Positions 53,105-61,755 of a stretch of 64,000 bases of DNA are shown here, in pieces (positions within the stretch are counted from its first letter, which is position 1; every line of letters begins with the position of its first letter). The stretch spans positions 13,328 to 77,327 of the forward strand of contig JBFICW010000008.1 in assembly GCA_041581635.1 (NCBI GenBank). Reading direction: 5' to 3'. The DNA comes from Porticoccus sp041581635 (GTDB lineage: Bacteria > Pseudomonadota > Gammaproteobacteria > Pseudomonadales > Porticoccaceae). A program made the translations under genes and the position numbers. The notes below the pieces were generated by a model. The model ran no database searches. It saw nothing but the letters and a program-made list of their open reading frames with translations, and was not told where the DNA came from.

Positions 53105-53887
53105 ATGAACACAATGGATGCAATAGTTAATCGTTTAGCTAACACCAATTCGGACAACAGGCGTCAAATAGATTCTGTTAAACCGCAGAGCCCATCACGA
53201 GTTATCGTCATAGGGAGCGGCCCTGTGGGGATAAGATTTACTGACGAATTGTTGGGCCATTGCCCAGATCAAGACATTCTCTTATTTGGCGACGAACAAT
53301 GTAAGCCGTATAACAGGGTACAGTTATCAGCCCTGCTCGCTGGAGAAATTTCACGAGACGACATTGATCTTCCCCTGCCAGACACAAGAAAACACACAAA
53401 CTTTACCTATGTACCCGGCGCAATCACCACGATTGATAGGCGACATAAAACCGTATCCGATGCCACAGGAAACACGTATTCCTACAGCAAGCTAATTCTT
53501 GCCACTGGTGCAAAAGCACACATTCCAAACATTTACGGTATTGAGAGACAGGGAGTCTTCAGTTTCAGAAGCCTGAAAGATACCGAGCTCCTATACGCTC
53601 GAATTTTTAGGTCGAGACAGATCGTTGGAGGAGGCCTACTGGGCCTGGAAGCGGCCAAGGGTTTATTAAAATTTAATACCAAAGTAACCGTTATTCAGCA
53701 GGGCCCAAGGCTGATGAACCGCCAGCTGGATGACCAAGCTGCATTATTGGTAGAAGCCGAAGTAAAAACACTGGGGATGGGTCTCGGCGATGAGTTTACC
53801 AGCGATGTCGAGGAAGCCTGGGGCACTGCATACGGTGTATTGGCAAGCACAATGATCGCTGCGGCTAACGAAGAGGCAACAGCATAA
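53105..53887 (+). CDS. Truncated NirB-like FAD/NAD oxidoreductase fused to a globin C-terminus
   Basis: About 260 residues. The first 210 or so are a NirB/NasB-type FAD-binding reductase N-terminus: VIVIGSGPVGIRFTDELLG, PYNRVQLSALLAGE, LILATGAKAHIPNI and GGGLLGLEAAKGLL. Residues usual between SR and GGGLLGLE (IVV repeat) are short by about two. After VKTLGM the reductase stops and GLGDEFTSDVEEAWGTAYGV follows, the end of a globin (compare AWGKAYGVLA in E. coli Hmp). It looks like the product of a deletion joining two genes. The start is the ATG at 53105, after the terminator. Confidence 0.7.
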   Translation: MNTMDAIVNRLANTNSDNRRQIDSVKPQSPSRVIVIGSGPVGIRFTDELLGHCPDQDILLFGDEQCKPYNRVQLSALLAGEISRDDIDLPLPDTRKHTNFTYVPGAITTIDRRHKTVSDATGNTYSYSKLILATGAKAHIPNIYGIERQGVFSFRSLKDTELLYARIFRSRQIVGGGLLGLEAAKGLLKFNTKVTVIQQGPRLMNRQLDDQAALLVEAEVKTLGMGLGDEFTSDVEEAWGTAYGVLASTMIAAANEEATA

Positions 53888-53897
53888 AACCGCGGGT

Positions 53898-54689
53898 TTA
53901 ATTGGGCAGGGATGCCCCGTTAAAACGTGAACCGAAACTATCTTTCTCCACCTCCTGTAGCAGATACCACAGTTTATCCATCCCCTTCTGCAGGAGTTTA
54001 ATGCTCGGGCCATCAGGCTTGTTGTAATTGTCGCCATGGATTCTTAAAAAATCGATGGCCGGATGGCCATAAGCAGCATATTCCCAATCCAGCAGAAACA
54101 ATCTGTCGCCAGACTCAATAATGTTTTCAGGGACCAAGTCGTGGTGGCTAATCACAGGAACCCAATTTCCTTGGTCGATGGTATGTGCGGTTTCGAGCAG
54201 TTCGTCAATAAATGGTTGTTCTAACCTCTGAACTGATCGCGGCAACTGCTGAATATAGCTCTGACAGTACGCAAAATAATTTCTTTTTATTATCTTTTCA
54301 GGCAGTGAAACACCCTGAATTCTTTTTAATAATATGGAAATTTTTTTAAGATTAATTTTATTTTTAAGATCCGCTGCTTGCCAACAACGTCCCGAAATAT
54401 ATTCACTGACGAGGCTTTCCTCCGAGGCAAACAGTGTTCTCGGCACACAACCCATCGGTTGTAGTTGAGCGCGTATTTCGATTTCACGCCGACGATCAAT
54501 ACCGAGGCTCTGGCTGTTTTCTGCATTAATTCTTACCACGGCCCGGTAAATGCCCGATTCAACCAAAAAAGAGCGGTTGGTTAGCCCACCAGACAACGCT
54601 TCAATCACAATGGGTTTGGTTTCAACTGGAACGGCCCAGTCCTGCCAACCCGACAAGGCCTGCTGCAACAAGGCCTCCACTCTCTTCAC
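53898..54689 (-). CDS. Choline/ethanolamine-type phosphotransferase, probable thiamine kinase
   Basis: A 263-residue member of the aminoglycoside/choline kinase family. The catalytic loop is SHHDLVPENII (about residues 171-181) and the metal-binding DWE block is LLDWEYAAYGHPAIDF (about 193-208). Nearest functional relatives include choline kinase LicA and thiamine kinase ThiK. As last gene of the TPP-riboswitch operon, thiamine phosphorylation is the most likely role, making TMP after uptake. Overlaps the PnuC-type gene by four bases. Confidence 0.8.
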   Translation of the reverse strand: MKRVEALLQQALSGWQDWAVPVETKPIVIEALSGGLTNRSFLVESGIYRAVVRINAENSQSLGIDRRREIEIRAQLQPMGCVPRTLFASEESLVSEYISGRCWQAADLKNKINLKKISILLKRIQGVSLPEKIIKRNYFAYCQSYIQQLPRSVQRLEQPFIDELLETAHTIDQGNWVPVISHHDLVPENIIESGDRLFLLDWEYAAYGHPAIDFLRIHGDNYNKPDGPSIKLLQKGMDKLWYLLQEVEKDSFGSRFNGASLPN

Positions 54690-55279
54690 GTGTTCACCTG
54701 CTCAAGATAATGCTTGCGCCAAGTGAGGTAACCCACCACAGCCAGCACCACATAAACTGCAAATAGCCCAACGGTTTGGTACAGCGCTCGATCCAGATAA
54801 AGATAGATAGAGGCGGCATCGATGACAATCCAGTAAAGCCAGTTCTCCAGAATTTTTCGGGCCACCATCACGGTCGTTAACACGGCTCCCCAGGTGGTAA
54901 ACGAGTCCAAATAGGGTAATTGAGCGTCGGTATTTTTTTCCAGCAGATAACCGGAGACAACCGAAAGGACAATAACGGACACGATGGCCAAACCATGTTG
55001 CCGCAACGTCCAAACGGAAATATGAACACCCTGATGGTTCTCTCCGCCTTTGCGCCATTGGTACCAGCCATAAACTGCCATCACCAAATAGTAAACATTC
55101 AGCAAGGACTCCATATACAGATGGACATCACCAAATATCCACGTATAAATAGCCGTACTAAAAAAGGCGCAGTACCAGCAAAGGCTATTTTCTTTCAGCG
55201 CAAAAAGGAGGTAGGCGATGGAAAAAACCACCGCCAATGTTTCGAGGGTTAACCCGTGAAAACTAAACCACTCCGGCAA
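54686..55279 (-). CDS. pnuT: PnuC-family transporter, probable thiamine transporter PnuT
   Basis: A 197-residue membrane protein with about seven helices. Family features are AVYGWYQWRKGGEN (about 88-101), the Trp-rich sequence of PnuC-type carriers, and SFTTWGAVLTTVMVARKILENW (shown in part). PnuC homologues move nicotinamide riboside, riboflavin or thiamine by facilitated diffusion with trapping by a kinase. The riboswitch and the neighbouring kinase point to thiamine. Starts two bases after the small thiamine-binding gene. Confidence 0.83.
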   Translation of the reverse strand: MPEWFSFHGLTLETLAVVFSIAYLLFALKENSLCWYCAFFSTAIYTWIFGDVHLYMESLLNVYYLVMAVYGWYQWRKGGENHQGVHISVWTLRQHGLAIVSVIVLSVVSGYLLEKNTDAQLPYLDSFTTWGAVLTTVMVARKILENWLYWIVIDAASIYLYLDRALYQTVGLFAVYVVLAVVGYLTWRKHYLEQVNT

Positions 55280-55281
55280 AA

Positions 55282-55530
55282 CTAGAGGGCCTCGTAACCG
55301 GGAATATATTTCACCACATATACCGCCATACCAAATTCCTTGTAGCAGGCAGCAATCGTTTCCTGCACCGCTTTCATGGCATGTTCATATTCTCCCTGTA
55401 CCACGGTGCTGGTGGGAAATGTGGTAATTTTTAAATTATCGTACTGGTTAATTTTTCGAATAAACCCATCGATAGGCGGAATGAAATCCTCCCGATTGGG
55501 GTACATGCTGACATCAATGGTTAATTGCAT
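55282..55530 (-). CDS. MTH1187/YkoF-type thiamine-binding protein
   Basis: An 82-residue protein of the MTH1187/YkoF (thiamine-binding) family, PF01910. It starts LTIDVSMYPNREDFIPPIDG and has TTFPTSTVVQGEYEHAMKAV in the middle, the family strand-helix pattern. Bacillus YkoF binds thiamine. Here it is the second gene of a TPP-riboswitch operon and ends two bases before the transporter gene. It may carry thiamine or sense it. Confidence 0.85.
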   Translation of the reverse strand: MQLTIDVSMYPNREDFIPPIDGFIRKINQYDNLKITTFPTSTVVQGEYEHAMKAVQETIAACYKEFGMAVYVVKYIPGYEAL

Positions 55531-55554
55531 CTTTAACTCCCGTTCAGAGCGCCA

Positions 55555-57771
55555 TTAAAAGTGAAGTTTGGCCGTTGCGCCAAATATTCTCGGTTCACCA
55601 TATTGATAATAAGGCTCGGTCACGTAGAACTTACGTGGATCATTACCAAAGCTACCAAAGCCTCGAACAATCACATCTCGATCCGCCAGGTTTCGGCCCC
55701 ACAGGGACATCTCCCAGTTTGCCAACCGATATTTCAGGCGAGCATTGACCAACTCGTAGCGATTGGTTTTTTCATTATGGCGAGGAGAAAGATAAAACGC
55801 TTCTTTTCCTTCCACTTCAAGCCCAGCCGTCAGGTTGTCAGTCAACGCAAATTCAACGCCCGCCGCAAATTGATAGGAAGGGGCATGGGCCTGTTCGTGG
55901 CCATCGAGGTCTTTGGCGATTCCGTTAACCGGATCAGCATCCACGTGAGTAAAGCTCTCAAAATCTTTAAAGGTGGCCCGAAGTAGCCCCAGGCTACCGT
56001 AGAACTGAACAAAATCAGATGCTAGCCAGGTAAACTCCAGTTCTGCACCATAGTTTTCACCCTTCGAGGCATTGTCCAGAAAATCGGTAAAACTACAGGG
56101 ACATTCGCTACCTGAAATAGGCTGAACAAGTGACTGCTTCACCTGCATTTCCTTACGCTTTTGATAGAACAACGCTAACTGAGCCTGCAATGTTCCGTCT
56201 AACCAATTGCCCTTCACCCCGGTTTCAAAATTCCACATATACTCTGTATCAAATTCGCGAGACGCTGGCGCCAATGACGAGTCGCTGTTCACCCCACCGG
56301 CTTTATAGCCTCGGGAAACAAGGCCATAGACCAGTGTGTTTTCGGTAATGTGGTACTCCAGACCAATTCGGCCACCCCAGAGTCGCTCACCATTATCGTG
56401 TGTCACTGCATCACTATCGTTGTAATCTGCGTCGCGGTATTCCAATCTCAGGCCTGTGACCAGTCTCAAATCGTCAGTGAGCTGACTCCCCAACTGGCCA
56501 TACAACGCGTAGTTTTTGGTGTCAAAATCGCTGGTAAAGTCACCGGCAGCATAGGTGTATTCACGCAATAGAGACTCGTCTTGATCCCTAAAATAAACGC
56601 CCAAGACCCAATCTGTTGACGCATTAAATAACAGCCCCTGCTCACTGGAAACCAGCCTTACATCTACCGTTTTGGTTTCACGATCACGCAGGTAGTTGTC
56701 AAAGGACGAATAGGACCAACCATCGCAGGGCTCTCCCGTACAAATATCGCTAAAGGTCCAGTCTTCATCGTAGCTGTACTCAAGATTACTCTCGCCATAG
56801 CTAATCTGTGAGACCACATCAAACTGCTCGACACCCTTCCAGGTGGTTTCTACAGCAAACGCTGTAGACTCCTGACGATCGTGGCCGGGTTGATCCGACA
56901 AAGTATGACGGGTGTTATCCAGAGAGAAGCTGTCATAACCATTGTCGGCATCCATATAAAACCCGGTAAATTTTACCGACAGCTCATCGTTAACTTGCCA
57001 GTGCAGCTTGCCTCGAACAGTTTGCTCGTCGAGATTATTGGTGTCATCCCGATTAAGGAAATCATTTTGCACATAGCCATCGCTTTTGTGCTGCTGCACG
57101 GCGAGGCGGTAACCCAGATTATCCGTCACCGGGCCACTGACCACGCCACTGACGGTGCGGGTTTCATATTCGGCAAAAGAGGTTTCCAGGCTGCCCTCAA
57201 AGGCTTCCGTGGGATCGTTGGATTTCATATCGATCATCCCCGCCAGAGCATTGGCACCATAGAGCGTACCCTGTGGCCCGCGAAGAATTTCGATTTGCTG
57301 CAAATCCAGCGTCGTGGCGGCCCCACCAATGCCACTGAAATCAATGCCGTCAATGAGAATGCCAACAGAGGGGTTTAAGGGCTCAATAAACTGGCTGCGC
57401 TCACCAATACCGCGAATCTGAAAGAATCGACCTCGGGAAGCACCGCTGGAAAAATTCACATTGGGGACCAGATTTAGCACCTGTTCAAGATGCTGAGCCT
57501 CGCGGCGGGCAATGGTGTCACTGTTCACCACGCTGATGCTGTTACCGGTGTCCAGTACGCTCACATCGCGAAATTCTGCCGTGACAATCACCTCTTCGAG
57601 AATAGCACCGTTAACGACAGGGACTGTCGCCAAAACATTGTCGGTTTGAACATCGTCGGGCGTGGTTTCGTCAACAACGCCGGCGGCGTAACCATCCTGG
57701 GAGATAAACAGTGCAATGGCCAGAAGGCCGGATTTAATGTTTGTATTCACTTGCTTGAGCCTCGTTAACAT
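55555..57771 (-). CDS. TonB-dependent outer-membrane receptor, probable thiamine receptor
   Basis: A 738-residue TonB-dependent receptor. A signal peptide (about 1-29) is followed by the TonB-box region EEVIVTAEFRDVSVLDTGNS (about 58-77), the plug domain with RIRGIGERSQFIEP-like and LRGPQGTLYGANALAGMIDM, and the beta-barrel ending in ATAKLHF with the terminal Phe expected for outer-membrane proteins. The TPP riboswitch lies 83 bases upstream and makes thiamine the likely ligand. It is first in a four-gene operon. Confidence 0.88.
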   Translation of the reverse strand: MLTRLKQVNTNIKSGLLAIALFISQDGYAAGVVDETTPDDVQTDNVLATVPVVNGAILEEVIVTAEFRDVSVLDTGNSISVVNSDTIARREAQHLEQVLNLVPNVNFSSGASRGRFFQIRGIGERSQFIEPLNPSVGILIDGIDFSGIGGAATTLDLQQIEILRGPQGTLYGANALAGMIDMKSNDPTEAFEGSLETSFAEYETRTVSGVVSGPVTDNLGYRLAVQQHKSDGYVQNDFLNRDDTNNLDEQTVRGKLHWQVNDELSVKFTGFYMDADNGYDSFSLDNTRHTLSDQPGHDRQESTAFAVETTWKGVEQFDVVSQISYGESNLEYSYDEDWTFSDICTGEPCDGWSYSSFDNYLRDRETKTVDVRLVSSEQGLLFNASTDWVLGVYFRDQDESLLREYTYAAGDFTSDFDTKNYALYGQLGSQLTDDLRLVTGLRLEYRDADYNDSDAVTHDNGERLWGGRIGLEYHITENTLVYGLVSRGYKAGGVNSDSSLAPASREFDTEYMWNFETGVKGNWLDGTLQAQLALFYQKRKEMQVKQSLVQPISGSECPCSFTDFLDNASKGENYGAELEFTWLASDFVQFYGSLGLLRATFKDFESFTHVDADPVNGIAKDLDGHEQAHAPSYQFAAGVEFALTDNLTAGLEVEGKEAFYLSPRHNEKTNRYELVNARLKYRLANWEMSLWGRNLADRDVIVRGFGSFGNDPRKFYVTEPYYQYGEPRIFGATAKLHF

Positions 57772-57853
57772 AGGTTAAAGAGACCCGGATATGGGAAAGA
57801 TGGAACGATACTGAATGAACGATAATGATTGAATCATACGCTCTTTGCGTCCT

Positions 57854-57945
57854 ATCCCTACGCCGGTACTATCCGGATCAGGTTCAAAGGGTCCATCTGA
57901 AAGATGTCTCAGGCTTTCGCCTCCCCTTAGGAAAATCACCCCACT
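57854..57945 (-). ncRNA. TPP riboswitch (THI element)
   Basis: On the minus strand the THI-box core is clear: GGGGTG at the 5' end, CTGAGA, then ACCCTTTGAACCTGATCCGG and GATAGTACCGGCGTAGGGA at the 3' end. It precedes the TonB receptor gene. High thiamine pyrophosphate should shut off the receptor-binding protein-transporter-kinase operon. Confidence 0.95.
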
Positions 57946-58054
57946 CTTGATTGGTCGTTCGAGGACAACCTCAACCGAGAGTAGTGCGACGGCCGCCATT
58001 CTACTCCAATGACGAGTTAACTCAATCTGCTTGTTTAACTGCTTTTACGCAAAG

Positions 58055-59461
58055 CTAGATAATTTTAGAAAAACGAATCTCTGTTGATGTCTTCATATAG
58101 GCGTCAAAGATCATGCAAATACGGCGGATTAATAACCGCCCTGCCAGACTGACCCGAATATTATCTTCGCCAATAACGACCAAACCGTCGGCGGCCATCG
58201 GCTTTAATTGCTCCAGTTCCTCGGCAAAATATTCCGTAAAATTAATCGCAAACTGCTGTTCAATATCGGCAAAATTCAGTTCAAAGTGACAGATCAATTG
58301 CTTGATCACCTCCTGGCGTAACAAATCATCGGCACTCAGCTCAAAGCCGCGAGCCACCGGTAAATTACCGGCATCCACAGCACCCTGATAATCGTCTATC
58401 TGCTTGTGGTTCTGGGCAAACACGTTATCAATCGCACTAATGGACGACACGCCAAAGGCCACCAAATCACAACCGCCGTGAGTGGAATAGCCCTGAAAAT
58501 TACGCTGCAACACCCCTTCCCGCTGAGCCACCGCCAACTCGTCATCGGGCTTGGCAAAATGATCCATACCGATATACACATACCCGGCATCGAGTAACTT
58601 CTCGGTCATCCGCTCCATCATTAACAGTTTTTCCTCGGCACTGGGCAGCGCTGATTCATCAATCTGTTTTTGCACTTTGAACAAGTGCGGCATATGGGCG
58701 TAATTGAAGACCGACAGTCGATCGGGGTTGAGGTCAATAATGCTGTCCAGCGTACCCGTAAAGGTCTGCCACGACTGATGGGGCAACCCATAGATCAAAT
58801 CCATACTGACCGAGTGAAAACCCTCGACCCTGGCCGCATCAACCAGCTCGCGCACTTCCCCCACCGAGTTAAACCGGTTAACTGCCTGCTGTACCGTGGG
58901 GTCAAAATCCTGAATACCCATGCTCAGTCGGTTAAAGCCAAGCTCCCTTAAACAAGCGATGGTGCTGACATCCATATCGCCGGGGTGAATCTCAATCGAA
59001 TACTCGCCGCTGTCGTCGTCCAGCAAATTGAAATGCTCGCGGGTCGCCGCCATCAGCAAGCGCTTTTCATCATCGCTGATATAGGTTGGCGTACCGCCGC
59101 CCCAATGCAACTGGTGCACAGGCCGAGACCCATCAAACAGCTTGCCCTGCATGGCAATTTCTTCAATCAACCGCTCCAAATAAGGCATTGCCCGCTTACG
59201 ATTGGCCGTAATAATTTTATTACAGGCGCAGTAATAGCAAACCGTGCTACAAAACGGAATATGAAAATACAATGACATCGGCCGGCCAGAGGCATTACTG
59301 CGCTCAATCGCACTGCGCAACTCATCCTCACCAAATTGCTCATGAAATTGGGGGGCCGTGGGATAAGAGGTATATCGCGGGCCGGACAGATCATATCGAT
59401 CAATCAGACTCCGATCCCAAACTACAGAATTCGAACCAACACAGGAACTCGAAGAAGTCAC
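58055..59461 (-). CDS. hemN: Oxygen-independent coproporphyrinogen III oxidase
   Basis: A 468-residue radical SAM enzyme of haem synthesis that works without oxygen. The cluster motif is CSTVCYYCACNK (CxxxCxxC, about residues 74-81), preceded by SLYFHIPF. The later GGGTPTYISDDE and MDLIYGLPHQSW are family hallmarks. The start is GTG at 59461. A perfect FNR/ANR box lies about 105 bases upstream, so it is expected to be induced when oxygen is low. Single gene. Confidence 0.95.
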   Translation of the reverse strand: MTSSSSCVGSNSVVWDRSLIDRYDLSGPRYTSYPTAPQFHEQFGEDELRSAIERSNASGRPMSLYFHIPFCSTVCYYCACNKIITANRKRAMPYLERLIEEIAMQGKLFDGSRPVHQLHWGGGTPTYISDDEKRLLMAATREHFNLLDDDSGEYSIEIHPGDMDVSTIACLRELGFNRLSMGIQDFDPTVQQAVNRFNSVGEVRELVDAARVEGFHSVSMDLIYGLPHQSWQTFTGTLDSIIDLNPDRLSVFNYAHMPHLFKVQKQIDESALPSAEEKLLMMERMTEKLLDAGYVYIGMDHFAKPDDELAVAQREGVLQRNFQGYSTHGGCDLVAFGVSSISAIDNVFAQNHKQIDDYQGAVDAGNLPVARGFELSADDLLRQEVIKQLICHFELNFADIEQQFAINFTEYFAEELEQLKPMAADGLVVIGEDNIRVSLAGRLLIRRICMIFDAYMKTSTEIRFSKII

Positions 59462-59563
59462 GCTATATAAAACCTTTCATTGACGCTTTCTATTGAATCG
59501 TTGTTGATGCCTAGTAAGCACCGGGAACAGACAGCCATTGTAACTGAGCCATGGAACACTGTC

Positions 59564-59577
59564 TTGATACCCATCAA
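59564..59577. promoter_or_regulatory. FNR/ANR binding site
   Basis: TTGATACCCATCAA is a perfect match to the FNR/ANR consensus TTGAT-N4-ATCAA. It lies between hemN and the divergent ppa, about 105 bases from the hemN start. hemN is a classic ANR target in pseudomonads. Confidence 0.85.
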
Positions 59578-59643
59578 ATCATCAAGCATCTAACTGATGG
59601 TCCGTTTCAGCCTGCATATCAGGTAGTTAGACCAAAGTGCAAC

Positions 59644-59672
59644 TGGCATTCAACCCTCCCACTCAGTATAAT
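59644..59672 (+). promoter_or_regulatory. Candidate sigma-70 promoter for ppa
   Basis: TGGCAT (59644-59649), a 17-base spacer and a perfect TATAAT (59667-59672) point toward ppa. The leader would be about 120 bases. The -35 match is modest. Confidence 0.45.
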
Positions 59673-59799
59673 TCCGCCTCTCTTGGAAACCGCCGACCGG
59701 ACTTTCTTTAGGACACAGGTTCATTGGGAACTACGTGCCTGAAAACATGCGGATGTGCATTTCCTCTGCCTCCCCCCCAACAGCGAGATAAAAGAAGAC

Positions 59800-60336
59800 A
59801 TGAGCTACAACAACATCCCAGCAGGCAATGACTTGCCAAACGACATCAACGTGGTTATCGAAATTCCTGCCAACCACGACCCAATCAAATACGAAATCGA
59901 CAAAGACAGCGACGCTATTTTCGTCGACCGTTTCGTGGCAACGCCCATGTTCTACCCAGCGAACTACGGCTACATCCCACAAACTTTATCTGAAGATGGC
60001 GACCCCCTGGATGTATTGGTTGTAACCCCCTACCCGGTTATGCCTGGCTCTGTTATTCGCAGCCGTGCAATTGGCGTATTGAACATGTCTGATGAGTCTG
60101 GTGTCGATGCAAAACTACTTGCCGTACCACACACCAAACTGACCAAGTTGTACGATCACGTTCAAGAAATTGGCGACCTGCCAGAACTTCTGATCAACCA
60201 AATCAAACACTACTTCGAAAACTACAAGGCTCTCGAAGCGGGCAAGTGGGTAAAAGTTGAAGGTTGGGCCGATGCCGAAGCAGCCCGCGCAGAAATCAAC
60301 TCTTCTCGCGAGCGTTACCTAACAGAAGAAGGCTAA
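59800..60336 (+). CDS. ppa: Inorganic pyrophosphatase
   Basis: A 178-residue soluble family I pyrophosphatase. The active-site signature DGDPLDVLV (about 66-74) and the metal-binding ERYLTEEG tail region are visible, with NVVIEIPANHDPIKYEIDKD (about 17-36) at the N-terminus. The start is the ATG at 59800, with AAAGAAGA before it; the frame is open 45 bases further upstream but the family starts here. It drives biosynthetic reactions by removing pyrophosphate. A strong terminator follows. Confidence 0.96.
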   Translation: MSYNNIPAGNDLPNDINVVIEIPANHDPIKYEIDKDSDAIFVDRFVATPMFYPANYGYIPQTLSEDGDPLDVLVVTPYPVMPGSVIRSRAIGVLNMSDESGVDAKLLAVPHTKLTKLYDHVQEIGDLPELLINQIKHYFENYKALEAGKWVKVEGWADAEAARAEINSSRERYLTEEG

Positions 60337-60390
60337 GACATTCTTCAACATTGAGTGCTCCTTACTCGATGTAGAGAAAGTACAATGTAA

Positions 60391-60416
60391 AAAACCCGGC
60401 ATTGCCGGGTTTTTTA
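60391..60416 (+). terminator. Rho-independent terminator of ppa
   Basis: AACCCGGC ATT GCCGGGTT is a perfect 8-base stem with a 3-base loop, followed by a T-rich tract ending at 60415. It lies about 55 bases after the ppa stop and, with As on its other side, may also act on the minus strand. Confidence 0.92.
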
Positions 60417-60488
60417 TTGTCGAACAAAAATCGCTTATTCATCACATGATGTTTTTAACCACTCGTTATTGGATTAAGAACACTGTTT

Positions 60489-60722
60489 CTATTTCAGCCA
60501 ACTCTCAACCGTTTTTCTATGGGGAATCGACCCCGAGTGCACCAGACAATCATCGACAACCACTGCGGGCGTTCTCATCACATCGTAGCTCATTATTACT
60601 TCGGGGCTCGTCTCTTTGACAACAGTGACCGGAACACCACATTCTGAGGCCACCAGTTGAATCAATTCAGCCGTCTTAACGCACTTTTTACACCCAGTAC
60701 CCAATACTTTAATTTCTTTCAT
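60489..60722 (-). CDS. Small thioredoxin-fold redox disulfide protein
   Basis: A 77-residue single thioredoxin-like domain with the disulfide CKKC in VLGTGCKKCVKTAELIQL (about 5-22) and the cis-Pro motif VMRTPAVVVDD (about 47-57). This is the TM0996/MTH895-type small glutaredoxin family. AGGAG sits seven bases before the ATG. It follows a large permease gene by nine bases; such pairs are common and the protein may hand electrons to, or regulate, the permease. Confidence 0.88.
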   Translation of the reverse strand: MKEIKVLGTGCKKCVKTAELIQLVASECGVPVTVVKETSPEVIMSYDVMRTPAVVVDDCLVHSGSIPHRKTVESWLK

Positions 60723-60731
60723 CCAGATCTC

Positions 60732-61715
60732 CTAGCTAATAGGGATAACATTTAAAGTCCATCCTATGACGGTAAAGGAGGCGAGCAGAAGTATGAAAAT
60801 AATCGCAAGCAACCGCCATGTCATAACCTGCTTTAATAATATAAATTCAGGAAAACTTGCCGCAACAGTACTCATACAAAATGCTAATGAGGTTCCAATG
60901 GGTAGGCCCTTGGAGATCAAGCTTTCCATCACCGGGATCACACCGGTAGCATTTGAATAGAGCGGAATCCCGACGAGAACAGCCAAAGGAACAGACCACC
61001 ATTGCCCACTACCAAGATTCACCTCCACCCAGGAAACCGGTACAAATCCGTGTAATGCCGCACCCAGGCCTACGCCAATAAAGACCCACTTCCACACACG
61101 CGCCAAAATATCAAATAGCTCGCGTTTGGCAAAATCATGTCGATCTCCGAACGACAGTTTTATCCTGCCAGGCGCTTTGCCATCCATGGGTTTTGCAGAT
61201 TGATAGGCCTTTAACGCAAAGGGCTGCAACAATTTTTCGGCATGAATCAGGTCGAGAAAAATACCACCCATCATTCCCACTGCCAGCCCAACAAGGACAT
61301 AAATCAGGGTTATTTTCCACCCGACCAAACTCAACAAGAGCAAGACCGCCACTTCATTGATAAGCGGAGACGTCAAAAGAAACGACATCGTGATACCCAC
61401 AGGAATCCCACCCGAGGTAAAACCAAGAAACACAGGAATACTTGAACAGGAGCAAAATGGCGTTATGGCGCCAAATATCGACCCCATAACATAACCGACA
61501 AACCGGTTCTTTCTTGCCAAATAATCTCGAACTCGGTCGACATTTAAAGAGGCACGAATAAGCGCAATAACGTAAATCATCACGACCAAAAGAAAGAATA
61601 TTTTGGTCGTATCCTCGACAAAAAAGTGAACGGCACCCCCTAGCTTCGAATCAGCCGCCAAACCAACTACGGCATAAACGAGCCAGTCTGCCAATTCTGT
61701 AAAGATCGCCAGCAT
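60732..61715 (-). CDS. YraQ/DUF318 family permease
   Basis: A 327-residue integral membrane protein with about eight helices. The family hallmark is the glycine-rich cysteine motif PFCSCSSIPVFLGFTSGGIP (about 86-105), and a similar loop containing PLYSNATGVIPVMESLISKG lies near residue 250. Related proteins export arsenite or are of unknown substrate. The start is the ATG at 61715; a TTG one codon earlier is in frame. Cotranscribed with the small redox protein. Confidence 0.87.
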   Translation of the reverse strand: MLAIFTELADWLVYAVVGLAADSKLGGAVHFFVEDTTKIFFLLVVMIYVIALIRASLNVDRVRDYLARKNRFVGYVMGSIFGAITPFCSCSSIPVFLGFTSGGIPVGITMSFLLTSPLINEVAVLLLLSLVGWKITLIYVLVGLAVGMMGGIFLDLIHAEKLLQPFALKAYQSAKPMDGKAPGRIKLSFGDRHDFAKRELFDILARVWKWVFIGVGLGAALHGFVPVSWVEVNLGSGQWWSVPLAVLVGIPLYSNATGVIPVMESLISKGLPIGTSLAFCMSTVAASFPEFILLKQVMTWRLLAIIFILLLASFTVIGWTLNVIPIS

Positions 61716-61755
61716 CAAATATCTCGCTTATTCATCTAACAACCCACTGCCGTAT

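Noticed and set aside
56881..57378. A 165-codon plus-strand frame inside the TonB receptor gene
   Set aside because: Antisense to the receptor plug and barrel; no recognisable product.
57775..57999. A 74-codon minus-strand frame upstream of the TonB receptor
   Set aside because: It overlaps the TPP riboswitch, whose conserved core explains the sequence.
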